This document shows, piece by piece, positions 53,024 through 61,232 of a stretch of DNA of 64,000 nucleotides; positions within the stretch are counted from its first letter, which is position 1, and each line of letters starts with the position of its first letter. The translations under genes were made by a program, and so were the position numbers. This DNA comes from Bacteroidaceae bacterium (GTDB lineage Bacteria; Bacteroidota; Bacteroidia; Bacteroidales; Barnesiellaceae_A), in the NCBI GenBank assembly GCA_017481745.1, contig JAFUOV010000017.1, positions 1-64,000 of the forward strand, given 5' to 3'. The notes under the pieces are model-generated. The model saw only the letters and a list, made by a program, of their open reading frames with translations. It made no database searches and was not told the DNA's origin.

Positions 53024-56005
53024 ATGTCTATGGATAATTTAAAGAAAGTTGCTTTTGCTGCGCTCGTGGCTCTGTTTTGCGTACCGGCTCATGGAGCAAT
53101 ATCGGGCAAGGCTTCGTTGGACGTTTATAACGAAAACATTGGCTCTGTTATAGCCCGCACAATCCGTCAGAAGAGTGAGAAGACTACTCGATTGCACGCT
53201 CCTGTCAGTGCCGACAAAACAACCAATGCCTATACTTGGGGCACGCTACGTCATGAGAATGGCTATACATGGTATTATACACAGACCTTTGAAGATCGTG
53301 GCTGGTACTATGGTGCATCCGACATTACTATTTATGACAATGATTTCAATGCAATCAATACCATAAGAGTAGAAATTCCTGAAGGGATGAATGTCAATGA
53401 CATTGAACCAACAGGCTTTATTACCACCGACTTCTTTGACGGAGATGCAGCTACATTCGAGATGCCTGTTTTTGTGCATGCTGTTGATAATGGCAAACAA
53501 ATAAATAAAATGGGTATCTATCGTATTGCCGATGGCGAAAAGGTTATGGAGTATGATGGTTACTCGATGCTCAATTTCAGGGCTTCGGATACTTACAACC
53601 GCATATTGTTGGTGCGCTATCCTACCGAAAGTGAGAAGATGAACAATCTTTATATCGATGTATTGAAACCCGTTGTTGGAGCTACTCCGGTCGTGGAGCA
53701 TACATTCGATGTGAACCAAGATTTGCTGCTTTACAGCGATGGCTCTTGCATCAACTATTTCTCTTTGAATGGCGAGCCTTACTATACAGTCTCGCACTAC
53801 GAGAATATCTGTATGGATGGATATGATCCATCGACATTCACTCCCATCCAAGTACCCGACAATCGCTTTACTATAAAGACCTATAATGCCGAGTATGCAA
53901 TGGTCGATTCGGTTAGTATCAAAATAGACCCTACTACCCCTGAAGCAACATACGGATTTGCAACATTCAGCCTTTTCTCAAACAAGGACTTGCGATTGGG
54001 CGATTTTACCAACGATAAGCAGTTCAATTACATTGTAACGCATTATGAGTATTTTGCCCTAAGCGACGATTATACCTATCATATACGTGTTTATGATAGT
54101 GAAAGCAATCTTGTCAATACTATTAATGAGAATGTAATTACATGGTTTACATTGAGCGATGTTGAGGGTTTTGAAGAGCAAGCTACCTTCTTGAAAGTGA
54201 ATGAAGAGGGTGCTCAATATCTCGAAATGGTGGATATACCATCTTGTCAGGTAGCAGCTGTTCTACCCTCTGTAATCGACGGAAATCTTATCTCAACAAC
54301 ACTCGACCGTTGCCCGGTTGAAGATGACTATCAATATGTAATAAGCCTCAGTCAAGCAACCGAAAATGCCGAGGGCGAAGCTATTGCCCGCATCGGTTGG
54401 TATAAGCGCGATTGTACGGTAGACCACTATGTAGAGTTTAACATCGGAAAAAATGCCGAGGGTTTCACTCCCTACATTACCGAGTATGTGCTCAATCCCT
54501 ATTTGTTCAATACCGATGCCAAGCGCGAATATTTCTATCTGGCAATGAACAAGCGCACCGACGGTAGCGATGTACTCGACAAGGTGCTCTATCTTGCCGA
54601 CGAAGATGGTAATGTGTTGCGCACAATAAAGCCCGATAAAGGCGATGAAATAGAGTTCTCGAGTGGCGATGTGTTTGACTATTATACCGACTCACCGCGT
54701 ATGCTCCTATCGTTCTACAATGGCGACAATGATGCCTTTGAGATACAATTCTATAACTTGCCATTCGACAAGTTTACAAGTGGTGGCGAAGGTACTGCCG
54801 AGAAGCCCTATCTAATAACAACTCCCGGCGAGTTGGCACAGATTCATACCGAACCAGCTGCTCACTATGTATTGGGCAACGATATTGATATGAGTTCCTA
54901 TACATTCCCCTACTACGGTGCTGCCGAGTTTACAGGTACATTCGATGGTAATAACCATGTAATATCTAATATTGAGTTGAATGGTAATGGCTTGTTTGGC
55001 ATTGTTAATGGTAGCATAAGCAATTTACAAATTCAATCACCGGTTTTGTATGTAGGAGAAAATGGGTCCGGAATATTAGCCAATATGGCTATAGATGCTA
55101 CTATAGAGAATGTCCATATCTACGATGCTGTGATAGTTGGCAATGAAGAAGCAATCGTGGGTGGTGTGATAGCTGCTGCCGAAAATACAACATTCTCGGC
55201 TGTGTCGTTGTTGCGTGCCAATATTGATGAATACGACGAGATGGGTGGTATTGCGGCAACCGCAAGCAACTGTAACATTAATGCTGTTGTAACGACAGGT
55301 ATTATGCAGCAGGGTAATGTATTTGGTGGCGTTTCAGTAAGTGCAAGTGGTTCTATTACCAACTCTCACACTTTGTGGGAAGGAACTGCTACAGAGGTTG
55401 TCGCAGGTGTTGCTGCATATTCAAATGCCAATATTTCTCACTGTTATACACAAGGAAATTTTGAGGATTTGTCAGTTGACAATGAGGTTGTTAGTAACGT
55501 CGCCGGTATTGTTTATACTCAAAAAAGTGGTACTATCAATGGCTGCGTTACTACACTCGATAACATTGTGGCTACACAGGAAGAAAATGCAGCTTTACTC
55601 AATAATTACAGTCAAAATCAAAAGACCGATAATCCTAATTCTGAATTTGGCGCATACAAGTCGCCCGATGATATGAATCGCACTTTCTTTGAGAGTCTTG
55701 GATATGCCTATGGCAATACGGTCGATGCTCCTTGGGTGGGCGAAGGCTTGCCCCAGCTCTACTTCGAGAACGATCGTCAGAGTGTATCGGGTATCTATAA
55801 TGACGATAACAACATTCTATACGATGGCGCATCGGTATATGCTGACAATGCTACTACTATTGCTTTGTATAATATGCAAGGACAACTCGTTGCTACAACC
55901 AATAACAAAGTGCTGAATGTTGCCGATGTGGCAACCGGTGTATATGTTGTGGTTGCAGTCGATAGTAATGATAATAGCGAGTCGCGCAAGATAGTCGTTA
56001 AATAA
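53024..56005 (+). CDS. Large secreted protein with GLUG-type repeats and a sorting tail
   Basis: A 993-residue exported protein. A signal peptide runs to about residue 26 (ALFCVPAHG). The N-terminal 570 residues are beta-rich and unfamiliar. A beta-helix-like region from about 590 to 850 has GLUG-type motifs (FDGNNHVISNIELNGNGLFG, then repeated G.V.A.A...I....). The last 70 residues (from about 920) resemble a type IX secretion type-A sorting domain: IALYNMQGQLV, then VLNVADVATGVYVVVAV and a basic end RKIVVK. If so, it is exported through the outer membrane and cleaved. Function unknown, perhaps adhesion or substrate binding. Confidence 0.8.
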   Translation: MSMDNLKKVAFAALVALFCVPAHGAISGKASLDVYNENIGSVIARTIRQKSEKTTRLHAPVSADKTTNAYTWGTLRHENGYTWYYTQTFEDRGWYYGASDITIYDNDFNAINTIRVEIPEGMNVNDIEPTGFITTDFFDGDAATFEMPVFVHAVDNGKQINKMGIYRIADGEKVMEYDGYSMLNFRASDTYNRILLVRYPTESEKMNNLYIDVLKPVVGATPVVEHTFDVNQDLLLYSDGSCINYFSLNGEPYYTVSHYENICMDGYDPSTFTPIQVPDNRFTIKTYNAEYAMVDSVSIKIDPTTPEATYGFATFSLFSNKDLRLGDFTNDKQFNYIVTHYEYFALSDDYTYHIRVYDSESNLVNTINENVITWFTLSDVEGFEEQATFLKVNEEGAQYLEMVDIPSCQVAAVLPSVIDGNLISTTLDRCPVEDDYQYVISLSQATENAEGEAIARIGWYKRDCTVDHYVEFNIGKNAEGFTPYITEYVLNPYLFNTDAKREYFYLAMNKRTDGSDVLDKVLYLADEDGNVLRTIKPDKGDEIEFSSGDVFDYYTDSPRMLLSFYNGDNDAFEIQFYNLPFDKFTSGGEGTAEKPYLITTPGELAQIHTEPAAHYVLGNDIDMSSYTFPYYGAAEFTGTFDGNNHVISNIELNGNGLFGIVNGSISNLQIQSPVLYVGENGSGILANMAIDATIENVHIYDAVIVGNEEAIVGGVIAAAENTTFSAVSLLRANIDEYDEMGGIAATASNCNINAVVTTGIMQQGNVFGGVSVSASGSITNSHTLWEGTATEVVAGVAAYSNANISHCYTQGNFEDLSVDNEVVSNVAGIVYTQKSGTINGCVTTLDNIVATQEENAALLNNYSQNQKTDNPNSEFGAYKSPDDMNRTFFESLGYAYGNTVDAPWVGEGLPQLYFENDRQSVSGIYNDDNNILYDGASVYADNATTIALYNMQGQLVATTNNKVLNVADVATGVYVVVAVDSNDNSESRKIVVK

Positions 56006-56025
56006 TCGTACCAATATAAGATTTT

Positions 56026-56057
56026 GAGAGGCTGCACAAACGATTGTGCAGCCTCTC
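56026..56057 (+). terminator. Terminator of the secreted protein gene
   Basis: A 14-bp perfect stem (56026-56039 with 56044-56057) with a 4-base loop, 21 bases after the stop. Only a weak T-run follows. Confidence 0.85.
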
Positions 56058-56117
56058 TTATGTATAACCGATATAAATATCGGTTTAGCAACATATATAT
56101 AAGTATTTGTTACAAAA

Positions 56118-56152
56118 TTTGTAAAACAATAGTTTCGTTTGTATTATCTTTG
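56118..56152 (+). promoter_or_regulatory. Promoter of the GH2 gene
   Basis: TATCTTTG (56145-56152) is a perfect -7 box. TTTG at 56118-56121 would be the -33 box with a 23-base spacer, longer than usual. Confidence 0.55.
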
Positions 56153-56183
56153 TATCAGAGAACAATAATTTAAATTCTATACT

Positions 56184-57995
56184 ATGAATATGAAAAGAAC
56201 AGTGCTACTACTCTGTGTAGTTGTAATGAGTTTTGTGTTTATGAGGGCCTATTCGTCCAATCGTATTATTACTTCATGGGGCGAAAATCTCGATAAAGAG
56301 AATGTCTGGAATGTCTATCCTCGTCCTATTATGGAGCGCCCCGATTGGCAAAACCTCAATGGCGAGTGGGACTATGCCATCACCCCGCTCAATAGTACTA
56401 TCCCCCATGATTATGATGGTAAAATATTAGTACCGTTCCCCGTCGAGTCGCAGTTGTCGGGGGTAGAGAAAAGATTGTCAGAAAAAGATGCTTTGTGGTA
56501 TAAGCGTACATTTACTATCCCCTCTTCGTGGCGACAACAAAAGGTTTTGTTGCACTTTGGCGCAGTAGATTGGCAAGCTGATGTGTGGGTGAATGGCATA
56601 AAAGTAGGTACTCATACAGGCGGATACACCCCCTTCGCTTTTGATATTACCGCAGCATTGCGTAAGGGCGAAAATGTGTTGGATGTACGTGTCGTTGATA
56701 CAACCGATAAGGGCTATCAACCTCGTGGCAAGCAAGTGAGCAATCCAGGTGGTATATGGTATACACCTGTAAGTGGTATATGGCAAACTGTGTGGTTAGA
56801 GCCTGTTGCACCTATATATATTAAAAATGTGCGTACCTTGCCCGATATAGATCGTAATATACTCTCGCTTGATGTTGAGAAGTCGGAGCAATATGCCGAT
56901 ATAGTAGCAGAAGTGAACGTGTATGCCAATGGCAAGTTGGTTGCTCGTGGTAGCAGTGTCAACAATGCTGCTGTCGAGGTGCAAATGCCAGCCGATGTGA
57001 AATTGTGGTCGCCGGCATCTCCTTTCTTGTATGATGTTGAAGTCATCATCAAACGTGGTGGAAAGCAGCTCGATAAGGTCGATAGCTATGCAGCTATGCG
57101 CAAGTTCTCTACCCGTCGCGATGCCGATGGCATTGTGCGTATGCAGTTAAACAACAAAGACTTGTTCCAATTTGGTACACTCGACCAAGGTTGGTGGCCC
57201 GACGGACTTTATACAGCACCCTCTCACGAGGCTCTTGTATACGATATCGACAAGACAAAGGAATGGGGCTTCAATATGATACGTAAACACGTAAAGGTAG
57301 AGCCTGCTGTATGGTATACCCATTGCGATCGCGTGGGTATGATTGTGTGGCAAGATATGCCCAGCGGCGATAGCTGCTATCCTTGGCAAAATCGTCAATA
57401 CTTCCAAGGTAGTGAGAATGTACGCTCTGCTGCATCGGAGGCAAACTTCCGCAAGGAGTGGCGCGAGATTATGGACTATCTCTACTCTTACCCGAGCATA
57501 GCTGTGTGGGTGCCTTTCAATGAAGCGTGGGGACAATTTAAGACGGTGGAAATAACCCAATGGACACAGAACTACGACCCCTCTCGTTTGGTTAACTCGG
57601 CAAGTGGTGGTAATTTCTTTGCTTGTGGCGATATTGTTGATTTGCACAACTACCCTGCCCCCGAGATGTATCTTTATGATGCAACAAGAGCCAATGTGTT
57701 GGGTGAGTATGGTGGTATAGGTTATGTCGTTGAAGGACACTTGTGGGAGCCCAATCGCAATTGGGGATACATTCAGTATAACTCAAGCGAGGCTGTTACC
57801 AACGAGTATGTAAAATATGCCGAAATGCTACTCGACTTCATTCGTAGGGGTTTTACAGCTGCCATATATACACAGACTACCGACGTTGAGGTAGAAGTGA
57901 ATGGTATCATGACCTACGACCGCAAGGTGGTGAAGATGGATGAGGCTCGTATTAAAGAGATAAACAATCGTATATGCAATAGCTTGAACAAGTAG
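56184..57995 (+). CDS. Glycoside hydrolase family 2 enzyme
   Basis: A 603-residue GH2 enzyme. Signal peptide at about 1-25. A sandwich domain begins near 50 (RPDWQNLNGEWDYAI) and includes VDWQADVWVNGIKVGTHTGG; an Ig-like domain follows near 220-300. The TIM barrel holds the acid/base E447 (VPFNEAWGQF) and the nucleophile E508 (LGEYGGIG). It is shorter than the 1,000-residue E. coli beta-galactosidase, so a beta-galactosidase, beta-glucuronidase or mannosidase activity are all possible. Probably periplasmic, taking part in glycan breakdown; no SusC/SusD pair is next to it. Confidence 0.9.
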   Translation: MNMKRTVLLLCVVVMSFVFMRAYSSNRIITSWGENLDKENVWNVYPRPIMERPDWQNLNGEWDYAITPLNSTIPHDYDGKILVPFPVESQLSGVEKRLSEKDALWYKRTFTIPSSWRQQKVLLHFGAVDWQADVWVNGIKVGTHTGGYTPFAFDITAALRKGENVLDVRVVDTTDKGYQPRGKQVSNPGGIWYTPVSGIWQTVWLEPVAPIYIKNVRTLPDIDRNILSLDVEKSEQYADIVAEVNVYANGKLVARGSSVNNAAVEVQMPADVKLWSPASPFLYDVEVIIKRGGKQLDKVDSYAAMRKFSTRRDADGIVRMQLNNKDLFQFGTLDQGWWPDGLYTAPSHEALVYDIDKTKEWGFNMIRKHVKVEPAVWYTHCDRVGMIVWQDMPSGDSCYPWQNRQYFQGSENVRSAASEANFRKEWREIMDYLYSYPSIAVWVPFNEAWGQFKTVEITQWTQNYDPSRLVNSASGGNFFACGDIVDLHNYPAPEMYLYDATRANVLGEYGGIGYVVEGHLWEPNRNWGYIQYNSSEAVTNEYVKYAEMLLDFIRRGFTAAIYTQTTDVEVEVNGIMTYDRKVVKMDEARIKEINNRICNSLNK

Positions 57996-58016
57996 TGTAT
58001 TGTGATATTATGATAT

Positions 58017-58052
58017 TGAGGTTCCTTGCATGCAGCAAGGGACCTCATTTTT
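58017..58052 (+). terminator. GH2 gene terminator
   Basis: A 13-bp stem with one G-T pair (58017-58029 with 58035-58047), 5-base loop, then TTTTT. Confidence 0.9.
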
Positions 58053-58157
58053 ATTGTAGCTCTCAAAAAAATATTTTTCGATGCTTGGTGTGTTAGGATT
58101 AAAAAGATTATATTTGTGCTATAAATAATTGTTTGTAAATCTCAAAAAATTAAAGTT

Positions 58158-58316
58158 ATGTCTGTCTGGAGAGTAATATTGTCAATCATTTTCCCGCCGT
58201 TGGCAGTCTATGACCGCGGTTGTGGCTCTATTCTTATAGTATTCCTTCTTACTTGTTGCGGTTGGATTCCCGGCGTTATAGGCGCTTTGGTAATATTAAA
58301 CAAGAATAAAGCGTAA
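58158..58316 (+). CDS. YqaE/Pmp3-family small membrane protein
   Basis: A 52-residue gene below usual ORF cut-offs. Two hydrophobic segments flank a short turn: IFPPLAVYDRGCGSILIVFL and CCGWIPGVIGALVIL. The FPPLAV...GCG and L...GWIPGVI.A pattern is the Pmp3/YqaE (UPF0057) signature, proteins induced by salt or cold stress in many organisms and thought to affect membrane potential or stability. It has its own terminator. Confidence 0.9.
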   Translation: MSVWRVILSIIFPPLAVYDRGCGSILIVFLLTCCGWIPGVIGALVILNKNKA

Positions 58317-58354
58317 GAAATAAAAGAAACGTCATCTGCCTTTTATGACATGTG

Positions 58355-58387
58355 AGAGGGCAACCAAAACATTATTGGTTGCCCTCT
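58355..58387 (+). terminator. Terminator of the Pmp3-type gene
   Basis: A 13-bp perfect stem (58355-58367 with 58375-58387), 7-base loop, 39 bases after the stop; GTGTTTT follows. Confidence 0.9.
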
Positions 58388-58462
58388 GTGTTTTCCGGTT
58401 ATTGCATGACGTAGTCTGTTATTTCAAGACATCATGCGGTCATGTAAATAATGTGATAACAA

Positions 58463-58492
58463 AAAAGGCTGCATCATCGGGTGCAGCCTTTT
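58463..58492 (-). terminator. Terminator orphaned by the IS (formerly of the TPR gene)
   Basis: An 11-bp perfect stem (58463-58473 with 58482-58492). Read on the minus strand it ends in TTTTTTG. Without the IS it would lie about 24 bases after the TPR stop codon at 59916. Confidence 0.8.
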
Positions 58493-58505
58493 CATGTATA
58501 TAGTT

Positions 58506-58530
58506 TGTCCCGTCCTGAAATAGCGTTACA
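58506..58530 (+). repeat. Left terminal inverted repeat of the IS
   Basis: 25 bases beginning TGTCCCGTCC and ending GTTACA; pairs with 59878-59902. Confidence 0.85.
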
Positions 58531-58547
58531 CAAAAACGAGTAAAGCT

Positions 58548-58982
58548 ATGGAAGAAAAGAGTAAAAGCTTGTATGTCAAGCATACGCAGCGAGACTATCC
58601 GATGAGTTTTAAGTTGGCGGTAGTCCGAGAAGTAGAAAGTGGCGCGATTACAAACAATGGAGCAATGCGTAAATATGGCATTCAAGGCCATACGACAATC
58701 AATGAATGGCGCAGAAAATTTGGTAACTTTGAGGTCGGAAATACAATTACTACAAATTTTATGAAGAGCCCACAACAAAAGATTGCAGAATTGGAGCAGA
58801 AAGTCCGTTTATTAGAACGCCAAAATGCCTTTCTGCAACAAGAACTGGAAGATGCAACCGACAAAGCAGGCATACTCGATAAAATCATCGAGATAGCCGA
58901 GGAAGAGTTACACCTGCCGATACGAAAAAAATTACCACCCGAGCAGTCGAAAGGTACTCCAAAGAGCAAGCGAAACCGATAA
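58548..58982 (+). CDS. IS3-family transposase OrfA
   Basis: A 144-residue DNA-binding protein of the IS3 family (IS150-like). A helix-turn-helix is near 15-55 (KLAVVREVESGAITNNGAMRK then YGIQGHTTINEWRRKFG). A leucine zipper follows near 80-110 (IAELEQKVRLLERQNAFLQQ). It binds the IS ends, and fuses to OrfB after a -1 slip at A7 (58925-58931). The C-terminal 20 residues after the slip site would be replaced in the fusion. Confidence 0.92.
   Translation: MEEKSKSLYVKHTQRDYPMSFKLAVVREVESGAITNNGAMRKYGIQGHTTINEWRRKFGNFEVGNTITTNFMKSPQQKIAELEQKVRLLERQNAFLQQELEDATDKAGILDKIIEIAEEELHLPIRKKLPPEQSKGTPKSKRNR
58925..58931 (+). other. Programmed -1 frameshift heptamer (AAAAAAA)
   Basis: A_AAA_AAA in the orfA frame. 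Slipping back one base joins orfA to the orfB frame, which is open from here through the ATG at 59051. Confidence 0.85.
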
Positions 58983-59050
58983 GCACTCTTTGCCGACTGG
59001 TCGGGGTATCACGTCAGAAGTACTATCGAGACAGGTGGAAAGTCGAGGAT

Positions 59051-59848
59051 ATGCAGGATAAAGCCGCCGAGATAGTGTCGCTTGTGATGGGCATTAGACG
59101 GCTTATGCCACGCATAGGCACACGTAAGCTATATCACCTATTGGAAGAACCTCTCACCGCTTTGGGTGTAGGACGAGATAAACTCTTTGATGTGCTACGG
59201 GCAAACCATATGCTCATAGTGCCAAAGCGGCAATATCGTCAGACAACCAATTCGAAGCATATGTTTCATAAGCATAAGAACTTAGTATTGGATAGAATAC
59301 CTACTCGTCCCGAAGAGATATGGGTATCGGACATTACCTATGTAGGTGCAAGAAACAAACACACCTATTTAGCATTAGTAACCGATGCCTACTCGAAAAA
59401 GATTGTTGGTTATGACCTCTCGGACTCACTCTCGGCAGAGGGAGCAGTAAGGGCATTACAGATGGCGTGTCGAGGTAGAATGTATAAGAAACAGCCACTT
59501 ATACACCACTCAGATAGGGGCATACAATATTGCTGTGATGACTATCAACGCCAGCTGGAAGAGCATCACATACAAGTAAGTATGACCGAAAGCTATGATC
59601 CATATGCCAATGCGGTGGCGGAGAGGGTAAATGCGACTATAAAACATGAGTTTTTATTGGAGGAATTGGAGTGTGATTTAGGTATGCAGCAGCGGATAGT
59701 AGCTCAAAGTGTGGCGATATATAATAAACTGCGACCACACCTATCGTGCGGGATGCTTACGCCCGATGAGATGCACCGCCAATGCAAGAAAGAGATTGTA
59801 ACTTACAGAACGAAAAATGACAACACGGCGCGCCGTGTTGTCATTTAG
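59051..59848 (+). CDS. IS3-family transposase OrfB (integrase catalytic part)
   Basis: A 265-residue DDE integrase domain. D in WVSDITYVG, D in HHSDRGIQY and E in NAVAERVNATIKHE are the catalytic triad. The frame is open upstream to the slip site, and this upstream part (about 40 codons, with LCRLVGVSRQKYYRDR) matches the normal OrfB N-terminus, so the mature OrfAB product reads 58548-59848 across the shift. The C-terminal codons overlap a 32-base palindrome. Confidence 0.93.
   Translation: MQDKAAEIVSLVMGIRRLMPRIGTRKLYHLLEEPLTALGVGRDKLFDVLRANHMLIVPKRQYRQTTNSKHMFHKHKNLVLDRIPTRPEEIWVSDITYVGARNKHTYLALVTDAYSKKIVGYDLSDSLSAEGAVRALQMACRGRMYKKQPLIHHSDRGIQYCCDDYQRQLEEHHIQVSMTESYDPYANAVAERVNATIKHEFLLEELECDLGMQQRIVAQSVAIYNKLRPHLSCGMLTPDEMHRQCKKEIVTYRTKNDNTARRVVI
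59815..59846. repeat. 32-base perfect palindrome at the end of orfB
   Basis: AAATGACAACACGGCG followed by its reverse complement, centred at 59830/59831, overlapping the last orfB codons. As RNA it folds to a 14-bp stem with a 4-base loop. It could end transcripts in either direction. Confidence 0.85.
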
Positions 59849-59877
59849 AAAACTTTGATTATTTTTGTGTCAAATCC

Positions 59878-59902
59878 TGTAACACTTTTTTAGGACGACA
59901 CA
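59878..59902 (-). repeat. Right terminal inverted repeat of the IS
   Basis: 25 bases; its reverse complement begins TGTGTCGTCC and ends GTTACA. Matches the left end at 20 of 25 positions. Confidence 0.85.
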
Positions 59903-59915
59903 GTTTTTTATTCTA

Positions 59916-61193
59916 TTACAAACCCATTTCTATTTCGATGAGCTTAAGGTTGGCTGCATCGTTGAGGTTGTAGTATATGCTGCGTAGAGCTACCATATAG
60001 TCGCGCTCGTCGGCATTGAGTTGGTGAGCTTGCTCGAAGTAAGGTAATGCTTGGCGATACAAAGGAAGTACTTCTTGCTCTTTAGCCTTGTTGTACTCGG
60101 CAGTGTTGGTAATGCTTGTGCTCAACTCGTTGTCTTTCTCAACAGCTTGGTTGAAGTAGATACGACCCATGCTACCCAATGCATCGGCAAATTTGGGGTT
60201 CAACTCGAGAGCTTTTTGGAAACATTTGATAGCCTCTTCAGTCTCACCTTGATTTTCGTGGAGGTTACCTTTCACGTTCCACAAGTCGTAGTTTTCGGGG
60301 CTCTTGGGAAGTATCTCGTTGAGCACCTCAAATGCCTTGTCGTATTGTTGGCTTGATATATACAAGTTCATGAGCGAGATGCCGTAGAAGTCTTCTTTTT
60401 TGTAATAAGTAGAGCCGTCAGCGTGTTTGCGTTCAACGTCGGTGTCGCCAAAGAGTTGGTTACCTTCGTTCAATGTTGCAATAAGATTGACGGTGTCGCG
60501 TGCTATGCTATACTCTTGCACAAGACGTTGGTACACGCTGTTTTGCTCATAACCGTTACCTTTGGCTCTTTCATGTGCTTTGACAGACAATGCACGATCG
60601 TCGCTATAATAAGCAGCAAGAGAAGCATTGTATTCTATTTGTGCGTAGATAGAGTCAGAGGGCATTTTCTTTGCCATAGGAGCCATGAAAGGAAGATCAC
60701 GAATTTCGAGAATGATGTTCCAATAGTCATAGGCACCTTTGTAATCCTTTTTGTTGTTGAATTGGTGAACAGCACCGTTGTTGTAGCCATCGGTGTTGTT
60801 GAGAAGGTCTTTTTGGATATTCTTCAAGTATTTGGGCTTAACTTTACCCTTCTCGTTGGGGAGAGTATCCAATTCAACTGCTTTGAGGTAGTATTTGTAG
60901 CCGTCGTACAATGCTTTGTACATAGCATCTTCGTTGGCACCCAAGCCATATTGAAGTTGACTATACTCTTTTTCAAAGAAACGTTGCTCTATGTTACCGG
61001 CTACATACCATGCCTTTGCATCTTCTGCCGATTCGCCGGCAAGAGCTTGTTGAATTGATGCGCGAGCTTGTTTGAAGTCGGGTTTTTCTGTTCTTTTAGC
61101 AAGGCTCCAAGCTTGGTCTACAAGTGCTTTTTGTCCAAAAGTAAATGTAACCGAAAGCAGCAATAATGAAGCTGTCAATAATGTCTTTCTCAT
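59916..61193 (-). CDS. Exported tetratricopeptide-repeat protein
   Basis: A 425-residue protein with a signal peptide (MRKTLLTASLLLLSVTFTFG) and a series of TPR units: near 55-140, 180-260 and most clearly near 290-345 (YDLWNVKGNLHENQGETEEA then CFQKALELNPKFADALGSMG). It probably acts as a periplasmic scaffold; no enzyme motif. It begins 39 bases after gyrA and is likely cotranscribed. An IS has inserted 13 bases after the stop codon. Confidence 0.88.
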   Translation of the reverse strand: MRKTLLTASLLLLSVTFTFGQKALVDQAWSLAKRTEKPDFKQARASIQQALAGESAEDAKAWYVAGNIEQRFFEKEYSQLQYGLGANEDAMYKALYDGYKYYLKAVELDTLPNEKGKVKPKYLKNIQKDLLNNTDGYNNGAVHQFNNKKDYKGAYDYWNIILEIRDLPFMAPMAKKMPSDSIYAQIEYNASLAAYYSDDRALSVKAHERAKGNGYEQNSVYQRLVQEYSIARDTVNLIATLNEGNQLFGDTDVERKHADGSTYYKKEDFYGISLMNLYISSQQYDKAFEVLNEILPKSPENYDLWNVKGNLHENQGETEEAIKCFQKALELNPKFADALGSMGRIYFNQAVEKDNELSTSITNTAEYNKAKEQEVLPLYRQALPYFEQAHQLNADERDYMVALRSIYYNLNDAANLKLIEIEMGL

Positions 61194-61232
61194 AATGTTT
61201 TTAAATTAGAGGTGATTTATTGTTACTATTGT

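Larger units (their letters stand above)
58506..59902 (+). mobile_element. Complete IS3-family insertion sequence (1,397 bp)
   Basis: The 25-base ends (58506-58530 and 59878-59902) match at 20 of 25 positions as an inverted pair and start with TGT, ending ACA. GTT occurs on both sides (58503-58505 and 59903-59905), a 3-base target duplication. It carries an orfA/orfB pair with a slippery A7 heptamer. It appears intact and recently inserted. Confidence 0.93.
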
